In this document: positions 31,447-42,877 of the stretch, piece by piece
Position numbering within the stretch: position 1 is the first letter of the stretch
Layout of the letters: every line of letters starts with the position of its first letter
NCBI GenBank assembly: GCA_001051155.2
Contig: JYIP02000006.1
Span: 310,001-374,000 of the forward strand
Source: Chrysoporthe austroafricana
Taxonomy: Eukaryota > Ascomycota > Sordariomycetes > Diaporthales > Cryphonectriaceae
Reading direction: 5' to 3'
Length of the DNA: 64,000 nucleotides
Program-made: the position numbers and the translations under genes
Notes under the pieces: generated by a model
Seen by the model: only the letters and a program-made list of their open reading frames with translations
Told to the model about the DNA's origin: nothing
The model's database searches: none

Positions 31447-34290
31447 ATGGCTACCGATCACGACGCGCTCCTTGACCGCGTCCTGCCTCCTGTCAGCAGA
31501 CTCGTGATCAGCGAGGCCCAGCGGTCAATCGCAGAGCTCGACTGGGACGACTCCGACGGTGCGGACCCGGAACCTCGAGCCGTCACGCCTCGCTCAGGCC
31601 TCACGATGACCAGCACCACCAGCGAGGCCAGCTATACCGGTTGCAGCGGCGGCCTCTCTCCTCCACGCAGGCCCATACTCTTCAACAAACCCGACTCCGG
31701 CGCCGCGGAAGAGATGGCCGAGGGCGACGAGGCTAACTCTTTCGAGCGAACCAGAGGACCTGCATCCGGATCATCTGAACCGTCAGTAAGGGGACGTGAA
31801 GATACAGACGCCCGTGCCACGCAGGCTACCGTCATTGACGCAACTCTCCGGCAGCCAACCTCAGCTGTGGACAGGGACCACAATCCGGTCGAGGTACCGC
31901 CCAGGCAGTCATCAAGATCAGAAAGTTATCCAAGCGGTAGCAACGACGGAGCGGGCTCCAGTTTTGCAAGCCCCAATGCGACAGAGCCCGGTCGAGGTAG
32001 AGTCCGCGTCATTATGATGGAGGACGAGGACGGGAACGAGGATGGGGACGAGGGAGCGGATAATGGTGGACACAGGCCAACGAAGACGCCCATCAGGCCT
32101 CCTGATCCATCAGAGACATCTTCTACCCCACCATCCATCCCAGTTGCGAGGCCGACTCGCCTAGTGTTGTACGACGACTTTAAAGAAGACTCTGACATTG
32201 ATGGGAACTCAGAGCCTGAGTATGAGAGCCGCGAAGCGCAATTGGCAGCGGCATTCAGGACTCAACCAGCCTATGAGGAATCGCAGAGAAATATGTCGTC
32301 CCCAAAGAACAGGGACAGAACACGAAGTCATCAAGGCTTAGCGCAATCGAGAACAACAGCCCTGATGATGAACCACCGGGACCTGAGGACACCGATGCAG
32401 AATCATGTCCAGCCATATGAAGATGTAGAGTCAAGGCCCATTTTAGCTCGGCGTGTGGAAGATCAGCCTCAACACCAGGCATATCAGAAGGCTTATCGAG
32501 GTATCGATAATGGCATATATAGTGGCTATTCGGCAGGTGTCTCAGCCGGAACGGCGCAGGAATTCACCCGGAACATGTCGCTGAGGAGAACATATAGGGA
32601 AGACGAGATCTCACTTCGACAATCTGCTTCGGACAGGACTGCCGGGAGCACAGCATCCCAACCAAAAATGCCCGACTTCTTCAGCAGTAACATCTTTCAT
32701 GTTGTCCTACGCAACCCGGCCACGGCACATCAACTCCTCAAGTTCAGCAAGACGCGGCTTTGCGCCGAGAACGTCGAGTTCCTCACTAAGGTCGACGAGT
32801 ATAAGACAACTCTGAATATCCTGGCTAGCCAGATGGCATCTATACACAAGGACTTCATATCTCCTGGGTCCTACAGGCAGATCAACGTGGGCGAAGGCCT
32901 GCTCAAGCAGGCTCACAAGGAGATGAAGTCGCTCATCAACCAGGCATTCCCATCCATGGAGACCGTGTTCACAGACCTCCAAGACCAAGCTGAGACGCTC
33001 GTCTTCCAAAACATTTACCCTCGCTTTGTCCGGCACCAGCTGGCATTTAGCGCGACGAAGGCACTTGGAAGCGATCGTTTCAAGTATCAAGGTCTCGGGG
33101 ATTGTTTCTGTCTGACCAATCCAGAGTAAGACGTTCGGATGAGATCGGACCTGAAGGAACAGGCCGCTAACCTTGGCACAATTTTCAGCATCGCGGACAA
33201 CCCGATTGTCTTCGCCTCGGATGGCTTCGTCAAGGTAACCGGGTACACACGCCCCGAAATAATTCCTAGAAACTGCAGGTTCCTTCAAGGCACCTCCACA
33301 GACCACCAGCCCGTCCAGCGCATTAAGAAGGCCATTCATGAGCGGAAGGAGAGTGTCGAGCTCCTTCTGAACTACAAGAAGAACGAGGATCCGTTCTGGA
33401 ATCTCCTTTTTATTGGTAGGTGATGGTGAAGAATCGAATTTGGACACGGAGTATGATAGTTGACTCGGGCACTATCATAGCACCGCTCTTCAACTCTAGG
33501 GGCAAGCTCGACTTCTTTATCGGCGGCCAGGTGAATTGCTCAACAACGATACATAGCAACGTCGAGGTTATGAAAGTCTTGTCCGCCTCCGATACAAATG
33601 ATGCCGAGGAAAATACCATTCTCAAGACCTCACCCACGACCAAGCAGCCTCTGAAACCATCGGCTCGAAAGGCTCTGCTCAAGGCCTTCGGTGTGCGACA
33701 GGATGACCAAATACCAGTCAATACTGGCGATGCTGGGATGGAAAGTAGCGTCCTAGAGCGGATGGAGGGCCAAGGACTGAGCTCACAGATGAAGGAGTTC
33801 TACTCTGCGTACTCAAAGGTGAGCATGCCTTACCCGAGCCTGTGGATCTCCTGTAACTGACACCTCTTACTTCCCCATAGTACCTTGTTGTCCAGGCGAG
33901 CAATTTCATCATCGAATTCTACTCGGAGGGCGTGGTGGAGGCGCTCAATCCGGCCAATATGGCCGGCACCATGGTCGCGGGCAGCGACGTATTCCGTTTC
34001 TTCGGACAGAATATGATCGCGAAACAGTCCGACTACAAGATGCGAGTTCGCAATGCCGTCCGAGCAGGAGTGCCAGTGAGCACGTCGCTGCGTCTGCAGA
34101 CAAGACGATCGGCCGTCTTCCGAGGCGACGAGGCCTTTGTGGCACACTGGACACCGTTGAAAGACGAGAAGGCAGTGTAAGTCTCATGAAGTCATAAAGA
34201 CCTTCCAAAGGGCTCTAGGGAGCACGGATATTAATCATGAAAATTTGTAGAGTTCACTGGATCGTCGTCGCCCTGGCACCGATGTTGTGA
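31447..34290 (+). CDS. RGS-LOV blue-light photoreceptor with C-terminal PAS-like domain
   Basis: Five exons (31447-33125, 33189-33415, 33481-33818, 33881-34176, 34251-34290) encode 859 residues; all introns are GT...AG and keep frame. Residues 1-400 are disordered and acidic/Ser-rich. An RGS domain follows at about 408-553 (from 'NIFHVVLRNPATAHQLL'). The LOV domain is at about 560-670 and has PRNCRFLQG, with the photoactive Cys at about 589, plus NYKKNEDPFWN and FIGGQ, so all the flavin-contacting Asn and Gln residues are present. A basic amphipathic helix (LKPSARKALLKAFG) follows at about 690-705. A PAS-like domain lies at about 748-850. The order matches fungal RGS-LOV proteins such as Botrytis BcLOV4, where blue light drives membrane binding through this helix. 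The expected role is light-controlled regulation of G-alpha signalling at the plasma membrane. Confidence 0.92.
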
Positions 34291-35396
34291 GGGCTGTGAC
34301 CACTTAGAGCTCATCGATCGCCAGGCGTTTTGGGCCATGGGTAAATTCGAGACTTGATGATTAACTCATCTGACTCCCGAGGTTGCGATATGATCTGAAC
34401 AGGAGAAACCTGAATGCCTCGGCTCCAGTCAGGTCCAAGCCTGCGTTGAAACTGTCATTCAAGGTTTCGAAAAGACATCTTCCAAGGTAAGATGTCGAGC
34501 CTTGCGTTATGGTTTGAAGGTGAACAAGCCAGTTGGTGTCTAGTAAACCCCTCTGGATAACGCGGCCCTCGGTCAATAGCATTTTTGCCAGCATGGGATC
34601 GAGATTGGCTATGGGGGGACTTGTAAGAGCTCCCGCAATGGCTTGAGTGGTCGATTGTACCTTGAGGAGTCGCGGAACGTGCGTTGCATCTAGAGGTATA
34701 ATAGGGCGAGACCTCATCCCTAGAATCTTGGCGCTAAGGTCGTTCTATTATACTCGCATAACGGTCTGGAAGAGACGGCACACCGAGGATGAGCACATCA
34801 TCCATCTCAATGGAGATGTACATACATGAGACTCGTTAGATAGGGCCCATGAGCACTTATTCTTATTCATCCGCGAAATGACGGATCTGGTGTTAGAGGA
34901 ATATTCGGCCACATGCCGAAGGGACTACATGACTATACCGCAGAAGACAGTCTAGGTATTTATACCCACTCATTCTTGCGGGGACGCCAATTCTTTCAAT
35001 ATCAGGCGGAAGTTCCCTCAGTGCTAAGCACCAAGGGAAAATCAGCTGTCCCAATGCTTGATTACAGGCCTGGCCCTATTCGTCTTGGGGACGATATAGT
35101 CTGCCTCCTGGGGCAACACTAGCATGAACGCCGACCACAAAGACGCCGCCCCGAGATCAAAAAGGAATAAAACAAAGAAAAGAAAAGAAAAGAAAAGAAA
35201 AGACTCGAAACCGTCCTCCCGTGGTATAAAATCTTCCCTGGTCCCGATGTATGACAGCTGGTCCCACTTTTTCCCATTACTGCGTTTGGAAGACCGCGTG
35301 AGGCTGCCCGCCAAACGTGGTTTGCCTGAGGCTAGCTGCTTCCTGCATGCGCGTGAAATGTGGCCTCGAGTATCGTAGGACGTCAAGAGCGACTAG
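34291..35396. other. Spacer between two convergent genes
   Basis: Holds the 3' flanks of the RGS-LOV and acyltransferase genes. The - strand is open from an ATG at 34717 to 34361 (118 codons) with a protein-like but unrecognised sequence; not called. An AAAAG repeat lies at about 35175-35203. Confidence 0.4.
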
Positions 35397-37103
35397 TCAG
35401 CCCAACATATGTACAAAAGTGCGCCAGATCTTAGCGACAATGTTGCCCAGCAGCGCAAACACGCCAACGACGACAAAAATCCGTAGGAATTCCCACCAAT
35501 ACTTGGTGCGGACTTCGGTCTCGATATAGTCGTTGTGTTCCGCCTTGGCCGGACCCGGCGCAGCGGCCATGGGCGGAAAGCGGCCGGTGCTGACGTACGT
35601 CTCCATCAAGGCATCCTTCTCATACCACCGCTCTAGCAGCCACGCGTCGAAGCTGTCGTGATCGTCCAAGGGGATGTCACTAATGCGGAACCGGCGCCAG
35701 TAGAAGTTCACAGACTTGGGAGGCCGTCCTTGAAAGTAAGTACCGGACAGCGTGAAGTACTCCTCGCCATAACCGCCGCGGCTGAGGGACGGATTAGCGA
35801 AGAGGCCACGGGGGGGGGGGGAGATGCCATCCAAGGCCTAGCTTGAGGGGAGGGGGAGGGGGCAGGATAGGGGGGGACAAGATAGATACTCACGGGATCC
35901 CCTCGTAGGCGACGGTACAGTCGTAGACATAGTCGACGGTGCCCCTGAGCTCCTTGAGCACAAAGTACATGCCGGAGCTCCGCGGCAGCAGGACGTGCTC
36001 GCAGTCCCTGATGCCAGTCTTTTCTGCCCACTTTGCGGATTTGACCCGGCCGTTGTCGGACAGGTTGGTGCCCTCGGGAAAGAGCAGCAGCCACATGGGG
36101 TTGAGGTACCCTCTGCCGTCGGGGGCGGTGTGCAGCATCTTGAGCTTGCCGAGGCGATAGGCCATGCGGGGCTGATCGACGGCCATCTTGCGCGACATGA
36201 AGATGAAGCCGTAGAACATCATACCTGGCCCGATGACGGGGATGTACTTGAGGGACTCCTTGAGGATGATGTACAGATACCCGTGCATCCGGGGGTTGTT
36301 CGCATATCCCACCCACCATAGGTACAGCCAGTCGGTGTAGATCTGTGATGAAGGTCAGCACGTGGTAAACCTGTGTGCCCGCCTGCAAGCCCCTGGCAGC
36401 CAGCCGCGCATCACCGACGCATAATGACGCCCCGGGCACGGGCACGCTGGATCGGCTTTTTTTTTCTCTCCCCTCCGTCGAAAAAGGTGAGGGGGTTCCC
36501 GAGGATAGTTTAGTTCGCAGGAGGGGGCGGCATGCACGAGACCCACGCCTCGCAAGCGGACATACCTGATGGTTCGCTATCATGACCATGCGGTCAGGAA
36601 AGTCGAACTCGACGCGACCGTCCGGGGCACGGGTGATCTGGCCGGCGACGGAGGGGTCGCCGCTGATGCGTATCGTGGTGGGGCCCCAGACCTTGGTCAT
36701 GGTCACTATCAAGAGGCCAAAAGACTCCTTGGTCAGGGCCATGTAGGCGTAGTAGAGGTCGCGATTTATCCAGTACAGAGGGGCGCCGATAAACTGGGTG
36801 ATGTTGATACTGTAGAAAAGCGAGGTTAGCAGGGGTGGGCGATCAAGAGGCAACGAGATCCCGCCGGGGGCTTAGTATCGTAGGGGGAAGGGGAAGGGGG
36901 AGGACACACGCGACGCAGCAGAGCAGGAAGTAGGCGACGAAGCTGAAGCCGCGCAAGAACTGGGTGAGGGCGCTCTTCTTCTCCCTGCCCGAGGGATGTG
37001 TTATCCTGGAGGGGTCATCGCGGGTCGCGTCGGTCGTCGAGGAGAGCTTCGGGGCGGGCGCGACGCCGGAGGGCCGTGGCCGCCTACGCAGGTCGGCGGC
37101 CAT
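35397..37103 (-). CDS. 1-acylglycerol-3-phosphate / lysophospholipid acyltransferase (PlsC fold, LCLAT-type)
   Basis: Four exons (37103-36910, 36809-36566, 36342-35894, 35781-35397) give 423 residues; introns of 100, 223 and 112 bp have GT...AG ends. The start is the ATG at 37103, since the longer open frame upstream has only a GTG. A hydrophobic segment (GFSFVAYFLLCCVA) near residue 55 anchors the N-terminus. The catalytic NHX4D motif reads NHQIYTDW; its NHQ and IYTD halves are in different exons. The FPEGTN glycerol-binding motif and a 'DYVYDCTVAYEG' block follow. The C-terminus ends in a second hydrophobic helix (FLRIFVVVGVFALLG). This pattern fits the AGPAT/LCLAT subgroup related to yeast Cst26: ER enzymes that acylate lysophosphatidic acid or lysophospholipids. 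The substrate cannot be told from sequence. Confidence 0.9.
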
Positions 37104-38635
37104 GATAGCGGCACGGACGGTGTATCTCGCGGGGGCGGGGTACACAGGAGGCGTGCTCGACGAGGAGGAGGAGGGGGGAAGGGGGAGGAGGAGGAGGAGG
37201 AGTCGGTGCTGTTGTCGAGTGAAGGCAGGGCCGGGTCGGGCGGAAGGCTGCTATCGTGACTTTGTGTGGTAGGTTGGTCGCGTGCGCACTGCGGTGCGGT
37301 CGAGACAGAGCAGGACGGCTGCTGGCCGGCGGCCCTCTTGATCTCCCGAGCTGGTGAGCCCGTCCGCCTCGCGCCTGAGTACCGTCGCAGGCAGTATCGG
37401 TCCGCACGGCGGTCGGGGCGGCAGCAGCAGCAGCAGCAGCGATACCGAGGCAGAGGGGAGACGAGGCAGGATGGGGCGACGTCAGAGACACATCCTGGCG
37501 GCAGTCGAGATGGCGCGGGGTGGTGCTGGTGGTGGTGTCTGGAGGGGAGGGGCGGCAGGCCGTCAGCAGCAGCAGCAGCAGCGGGAGGAGGAGGCGGTGG
37601 TGGTGGCTGGCTGGCTGGCTGGCTATCGCTGGCTGCTGCTGATGATGATGACGACCGTGGGTGGCAGCGTGACCGTCGCGATGGCTTCTCAAGGAGTCAG
37701 AGCGGCAGGTCTGCCCCAGGATCCCGGCAGCTCCGGCGCGATGCTTAGTATCGCTGTTGTACCCAGGTACGAAGCATGGCGTGGGCGCTGCACGCTACAT
37801 AGCAGTACACCAGTACTTATGCGGGCCGTACGTCACTACCGCGGCACGCGTTCCACCGGCGTGGGGTGGGCAGCTTGTACCTCCGCGCCCAGATACTTAC
37901 TGACAGTACTTAGCAGGACTGGGTACGTACCGCGCTTACCTACTGTGTGCAGCCAACCAGAAGGCCTCGCGGAACAACCCATCCTCCGTGTCGTCCCCGA
38001 CCTGCCATGGTACGTACCTGCTCACGTAAGGCGGGAAGGGCCTCCCCTAACCCTGATCGTGAGACCCCAAGGCGAAAGCCTCAGGTGGGGTTCGCATACG
38101 ATATGACGAACCTGGGGTAACATCTGGTGCCCGCCATTGGCTACTCGACACATCACGTCTGCCTCGTCCTCCTTTTTTTTTTTTCTGTGCCCTTGTTTTG
38201 TCAGACTTCGCCTTTCTACGGCTCCTCCATGGAGCATCTGAACCATGCAGGTAGCCGACTGATCAGTGTCTTCACCAACACTCGAGGGCTCAACACCGGG
38301 GAGAACAGCGCCGCTCGACGTGTGAGGACGAGTGCTCGACAGGTCTGGTGATGATATAGAAGCACCCGCCGTCCTCCTCCTCCTCCTCCTCGTCGTCGTC
38401 GCCCTCGCGCCCTCTGCATATCCATCGCATCGCTTCCTCCAGCATGAGGATGTCGGGTCCTCGTCTCTGTTGCCCGTCCCTGCTCCTGCTCTCGCCCTCG
38501 CCCTGGTCGCCACCCTCGCAGTCACGCCCAGGACCGCATCCGCTGTCGCCGCCCGGCCCTCCCCCGGACCGGTGGTCCTAGGCTCGCCGGCTTTCCTCCT
38601 CCCCCAGCTGCTGCCTCGGGCCGCCCCTCGTGAGG
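37104..38635. promoter_or_regulatory. Divergent promoter region between the acyltransferase and NADH kinase genes
   Basis: About 1.5 kb shared between two genes transcribed away from each other. It contains CAG/GCA trinucleotide runs at about 37423-37440 and 37563-37583, TGGC repeats near 37608-37623, TGA/TGC repeats near 37635-37655 and CT-rich blocks. The open frames across it are made of these repeats and have no domain, so I do not call them. Confidence 0.45.
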
Positions 38636-40012
38636 ATGACCACCGTTGTGCGCAGGAGGCCGCCCGCTGTCTGGCTGGATGCCGCCCTCCGGGGCAGTTC
38701 CAGGCCGCCGCCGCCATCATCGCCCGCGCCACCTCGGCCGGCCCTCCGGTCCCAAGCCCGCGCCTTCTCGGCCTCGCCTCGCCTACGAGAGATCCGCGAC
38801 GTCTCAACCCTCCCCGACAGGGTCAACCCCTTGTACCAGGAGACCTCCGTGGGCCTGCTCACCCTCCACTGGAGCCAGACGCCCAGGAACATCCTGCTCA
38901 TCCCCAAGCTCCACGCCCCCAAGGTCGTCCGGGACGCCGTGCGCTTTGCCCACCACCTGCACGACAACTACCCGGACATCAACGTCGTCTTCGAGAGCCG
39001 CATCGCCGACCGCATCCATCACGACCTGCCCTTCCCCGTCTACTCCACCGCCCGCAGTGATCCCGCCACCCAGTTCCCCAACAAGATCGACCTCGTCACC
39101 ACCCTCGGCGGCGACGGCACCATCCTCCGTGCCGCGAGCCTGTTCTCCCTGCAGCCCAGCGTGCCCCCCATCCTCTCCTTCAGCATGGGCACCCTGGGCT
39201 TCCTCGGCGAGTGGAAGTTCGGCGAGTTCAAGGACGCCTGGACCCGCGTCTACGCCAGCGGCGACGCCCCCGCCTCCGCCCGGCCCAAGGTCCTCCTGCG
39301 CCACCGCCTCAAGGTCGGCGTCTACGACGAGGACGGCAAGAACATCAACAGCCAGCTCATGCCCACCTCCACCGCCGAGGCCCACCAGAGGCTGCGCCTG
39401 CTGCCCCTGAGCGCCGAGCAGGAGGCCGCCCTGGGCATCCCCGGCTGGGTCCCGCCCGTCAAGGTGCCGCCAACTTTCCACGCTGTCAACGAGCTGCTCC
39501 TCCACCGCGGCGGCCAGCCGCATCTCGCCATCATCGACGTCTTTGTCAACAACCACTTCCTGACCGAGGCCATCTGCGACGGCATCCTGGTCAGCACGCC
39601 TACGGGCTCCACCGCCTACTCCCTCAGCGCCGGCGGCGCCATTGTCCATCCCCTGGTCGGCTCCCTGCTCATCACCCCCATCTGCCCCAGGAGCTTGAGC
39701 TTCCGGCCCCTCGTACTGCCCCTAGACACCAAGGTCGTCCTCCGCCTAAGCGAGAGGAACCGGGGCCGTGAGCTCGAGGTCAGCATCGACGGCAAGAGGC
39801 GCACCGGCGCAAGCCCGGGCATGGAGATCCGCGTCCAGGGGGAGACCATCACCAAGTCGGACGACGGGAACTGGTCGGGCGGCGTCCCTTGCGTCATCAG
39901 AGACCATCACACCGGCGCGGAGCCGGCTGACGACGAGGACGACGATGGGTGGGTCGGGGGGCTCAACGGCCTATTGAAGTTCAACTACCCATTTGGAAAG
40001 GAGTCCTCCTGA
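38636..40012 (+). CDS. POS5: Mitochondrial NADH/NAD+ kinase (Pos5-like)
   Basis: A single exon of 458 codons from the ATG at 38636 (a GTG two codons earlier is not credible). The first 50 residues are Arg/Pro/Ser-rich with no acidic residue except one Asp, and contain RAFSAS, typical of a mitochondrial targeting peptide. The catalytic domain follows, with GGDGT at about 158, 'LGFLGEW' and the nucleotide-binding 'VSTPTGSTAYSLSAGG' near 320, all hallmarks of NAD kinases. A C-terminal acidic run (DDEDDDGW) precedes a short tail. The enzyme phosphorylates NADH or NAD+ to make matrix NADPH, used for antioxidant defence and iron-sulphur and amino-acid metabolism. Assignment to Pos5 rather than cytosolic Utr1 rests on the targeting peptide and on size. 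Confidence 0.92.
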   Translation: MTTVVRRRPPAVWLDAALRGSSRPPPPSSPAPPRPALRSQARAFSASPRLREIRDVSTLPDRVNPLYQETSVGLLTLHWSQTPRNILLIPKLHAPKVVRDAVRFAHHLHDNYPDINVVFESRIADRIHHDLPFPVYSTARSDPATQFPNKIDLVTTLGGDGTILRAASLFSLQPSVPPILSFSMGTLGFLGEWKFGEFKDAWTRVYASGDAPASARPKVLLRHRLKVGVYDEDGKNINSQLMPTSTAEAHQRLRLLPLSAEQEAALGIPGWVPPVKVPPTFHAVNELLLHRGGQPHLAIIDVFVNNHFLTEAICDGILVSTPTGSTAYSLSAGGAIVHPLVGSLLITPICPRSLSFRPLVLPLDTKVVLRLSERNRGRELEVSIDGKRRTGASPGMEIRVQGETITKSDDGNWSGGVPCVIRDHHTGAEPADDEDDDGWVGGLNGLLKFNYPFGKESS

Positions 40013-41146
40013 TGACCAGCTTCGCGTATGGTGAGGCCCCGGCAGCCGGCGTTGGTCCGGCCTCGACCAGAGCTCAATCACGGCTCCCGGTGTCGCGACG
40101 GCGGGCATGAACCAAACGCTGCGCGCAGGTCTCTTCCAGCTGCGGGTGCCCATGTGGTTCTGCTACACGTCGAGGCGGCTTGCCAGAATCCGGAAGGAAG
40201 ATGTCGGGAGCGGAACTCGAGCCCGACGAGAGCCGGTTGCCGCGAAGAGATGCCCGAACAGTCATTCCAACGCATGATGTCTTCATATGAAGGAGATTTC
40301 CCTCGCATTGACATAGTCGGTTGCTAAGCTGAGGCAATCCGGCGGGCAGAAGATTCACCACGGCATCCGACATGAGACTATGCGCAACGCTGGTTTGACC
40401 TTCGCACCTAAAGTTTTAGCACTAGGCCATGCATATGGCTCCGGACGACTACGGTCGTCACAGTCTAGCGAGCGTGTAATGTTAATTTTACTACACCATT
40501 GTACCTGAATCGCTAGCCGCCAACGAATTTTTTTTTGTGCTCCAGACTCCATAACCTGCGCCCTCATCTCGAAAAACAGTTCAAAACGTTGACAGAGGAA
40601 AGAGGCAAGAGCACGAGGTCCTGACTGGACAGGTTTGCCACAGGGATGATACAGCTGAGAGCCGATGGCGAGGTCACCGAGTGTGGACGTTCAATTCGTC
40701 CGCGAGCGCGCCCCCTTTCACAACTTTATCAGCGGAGACTCGTACCACCCTCAGCGCGTCGATGCAATCGAGACAGTGTGTTGGGCACTGGTGATGAGAC
40801 GTGCCGTATGACGGCTGCTCGGGACGACTGGAGTCACGAGATGTTCCCTTTGGGTGCAATTTGGGATCACAATTGTTCCCTCGAGAGAATATGTATTGTT
40901 GCTCAGCAGGAATAGCTCAAGTATGTAATGCTGGAATGTCAGGCGGCCAAGGAGCGTCGAGAAAGAAAGAACAGCTGCCGAACAATACTCAAGCTCAAGT
41001 CCACCCGTTGTCCCGGGAAATGACGCGCGGTATCTCAGCCAGAACTGAGGGCAGCAGGGATTGGCGAATAGTGCCGCTTGACACTCTTCACCAGGCAATG
41101 ACACTGGAAGGCTACGTTCCTCGTTGTATCCATGTATACAGGACTT
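40013..41146. other. Spacer between convergent genes
   Basis: About 1.1 kb of ordinary composition with no supported gene or repeat. Short open frames on both strands lack domain content. Confidence 0.45.
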
Positions 41147-42877
41147 TCACCAAGCCCCTCCATGAAACCGACTAGCCCAGCCATTCCTCCACGGACGATC
41201 CCCTTCTCCAGAAGCCCCCTTACTATCAGTCCAAGGATCATCCCCTCCGCGGTGGCCTCCCTCGTCAGGTCTGCCTCCTGAATGGCCTCCATCACCAGGG
41301 TGCCCAAAGTCTCGTCCGCCACCGCCGCCATATGGCCAAGGTGTAAATTCCGGTGCGCTGGAAGTGGAGCTTGTCGTTGTCTTCAGCACCGTGGAGAAGG
41401 ATGATGGCTCCAGAGATGTGGGGGACGAAGTGGACGTGTTCGTTGCACTTGGGATTGGGGAGCCGGATGAAGAGACAATCGACGACAGGCTGGTAGACCC
41501 ACTGACGGCCCCCACAGAAGTTGTCGTGGAATTGTAGCCTGTACTCGAGCTAGACGTAGAAGTGATGGTATGGGTCTCCGTGATTGTCAGGGTCGTATCC
41601 ACTGTAAGCGTCGATGTGGAATAGCTGATGTCACTGGAGTTGCTTGGAGCCGGCGTCGAGGCGCTTGCGCTCACAGACGTGATGCGCGATGACCAGCCGG
41701 CAGTCCTCGAGGACAAGTAGCCGGAGCTGGTGGTTCCGTTGCCATGCGGACGAGCAGAGCTTACCAAGCCCGAGGTGATGATGCTGGTGCTCTGGACAGC
41801 AGAAGTGTGGTCGGCCGAGCTGACAATCGTATGCGTCCTGCTGTGGGTGATGACTGACGTGAGATTCGATGAGAAAGGACCGGTCGTAGGTGCGGAAGAA
41901 GAAAGGTGACCTGTACCAAGGCTCGACCACTCAGTAGTGAGCCACGTCAATGGTGCTGTGGTATTAGTGTAGGCAGCTGGCGAAGAGACCGGAGTGCTTG
42001 CGCCAGTTCCGGGGGGAGAAGACTGGGTCGCCGAGAAGGATCCAGCTGACGAAGTGTTGCCATAGACGCTTGTCTTCGGGAGGCGTGTGCTGTGTCCGGT
42101 CCCTGCAGGAATCGACTTGGGAGTTGACAATGGACCGGTGGATGAGGTGTTACTATAAACGCCCGTTGTCGAAACACTTGTCGTGCTGTATCCAGTTCCC
42201 AAGGGTGCCGACCCGGAAGTCGATATAGGGCCAGTTGAAGACGTGTTGCTGTAGATGGCCGCAGACGATGAGACAGAGCCAGACCCAGTGCTCGTTTGAT
42301 ATCCTCCCCAATAATTGGAGGGCGAGGCCGTGTATAGAGACGAGGAATTGCCCCAGACGCCAGTCGTGGACGGCGGTGGTGGTGGAACTCCCGTACCAGT
42401 CCCATTGAACTGCCTTGATGAAGTCAACGTTGGAGCATTCGAGCCTGATACAGCACCTATCGAGGAGACACCAGTCGACAGAGGCAGTGTTCCTGTGCCT
42501 TGAGCGGAGGTGCTAGAAGTGCCATTGCTATAGGGACCAGAGCTAGAGAATGACGGAGAGCTTCCAGTGCCGGTAAGCAGCACAGAAGTGCTGGCCGTCA
42601 AAGTGCAAGGAACCTGTACAGAGACCGTAACAGTCGACGGCGCATACGATTCGAGGACCGTCACTGTCTCTGTGACCGTAGGGGCAGGCCAGCCATATTC
42701 CTGTCTGTCTTTGATGACCTTGGGTCCCTCATTGGGACCGTCGTGGCTCAGGACGCTGATGGCTCTGAGATGTGTGTCGTGTTAGTCATGTCTTATCTAG
42801 GAAACGGCCATCAACTGCGCCCAAGAAAAGTCTTCTTACCCTGTAGCGAGCAACACTAGACGGAGTACCGCATGCAT
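41147..42877 (-). CDS. Secreted Ser/Thr-rich repeat protein (cell-wall or adhesin-like)
   Basis: Two exons (42877-42840, 42764-41147) joined across a 75-bp intron (GTAAGA...CTCAG, branch CTAAC) encode 551 residues. The first 13 residues (MHAVLRLVLLATG) plus the next few form a signal peptide. After 'WPAPTVTETVTVLES', most of the protein is Ser/Thr/Gly/Asn-rich. It has about four tandem copies of a 31-32-residue unit containing (V/I)Y(S/G)NTSS(T/A)G, at about 42260, 42160, 42065 and 41970. NTS sequons suggest N-glycosylation on top of dense O-glycosylation. The C-terminus changes to Gly/His/Asp/Arg/Trp-rich (GGGGGRDFGHPGDGGHSGG). No GPI-type hydrophobic tail is visible. Likely wall-associated or extracellular; function unknown. 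Confidence 0.82.

Noticed and set aside
33127..33129. TAA as the end of an RGS-only gene followed by a separate LOV gene
   Set aside because: A 63-bp GT...AG intron with a CTAAC branch site covers the stop and joins RGS to LOV in frame, which matches the known RGS-LOV architecture.
34361..34717. - strand ATG-started frame of 118 codons after the RGS-LOV gene
   Set aside because: Composition is protein-like but there is no recognised motif, splice partner or promoter signal; left as unsupported.
37354..38106. + strand open frame of 250 codons in the divergent promoter
   Set aside because: Built from CAG/TGG-type repeats; no domain, and it begins with a non-ATG or repeat-embedded start.
38804..39649. 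- strand open frame opposite the NADH kinase
   Set aside because: Gly/Val/Glu-rich shadow of the kinase codons; no independent motif.
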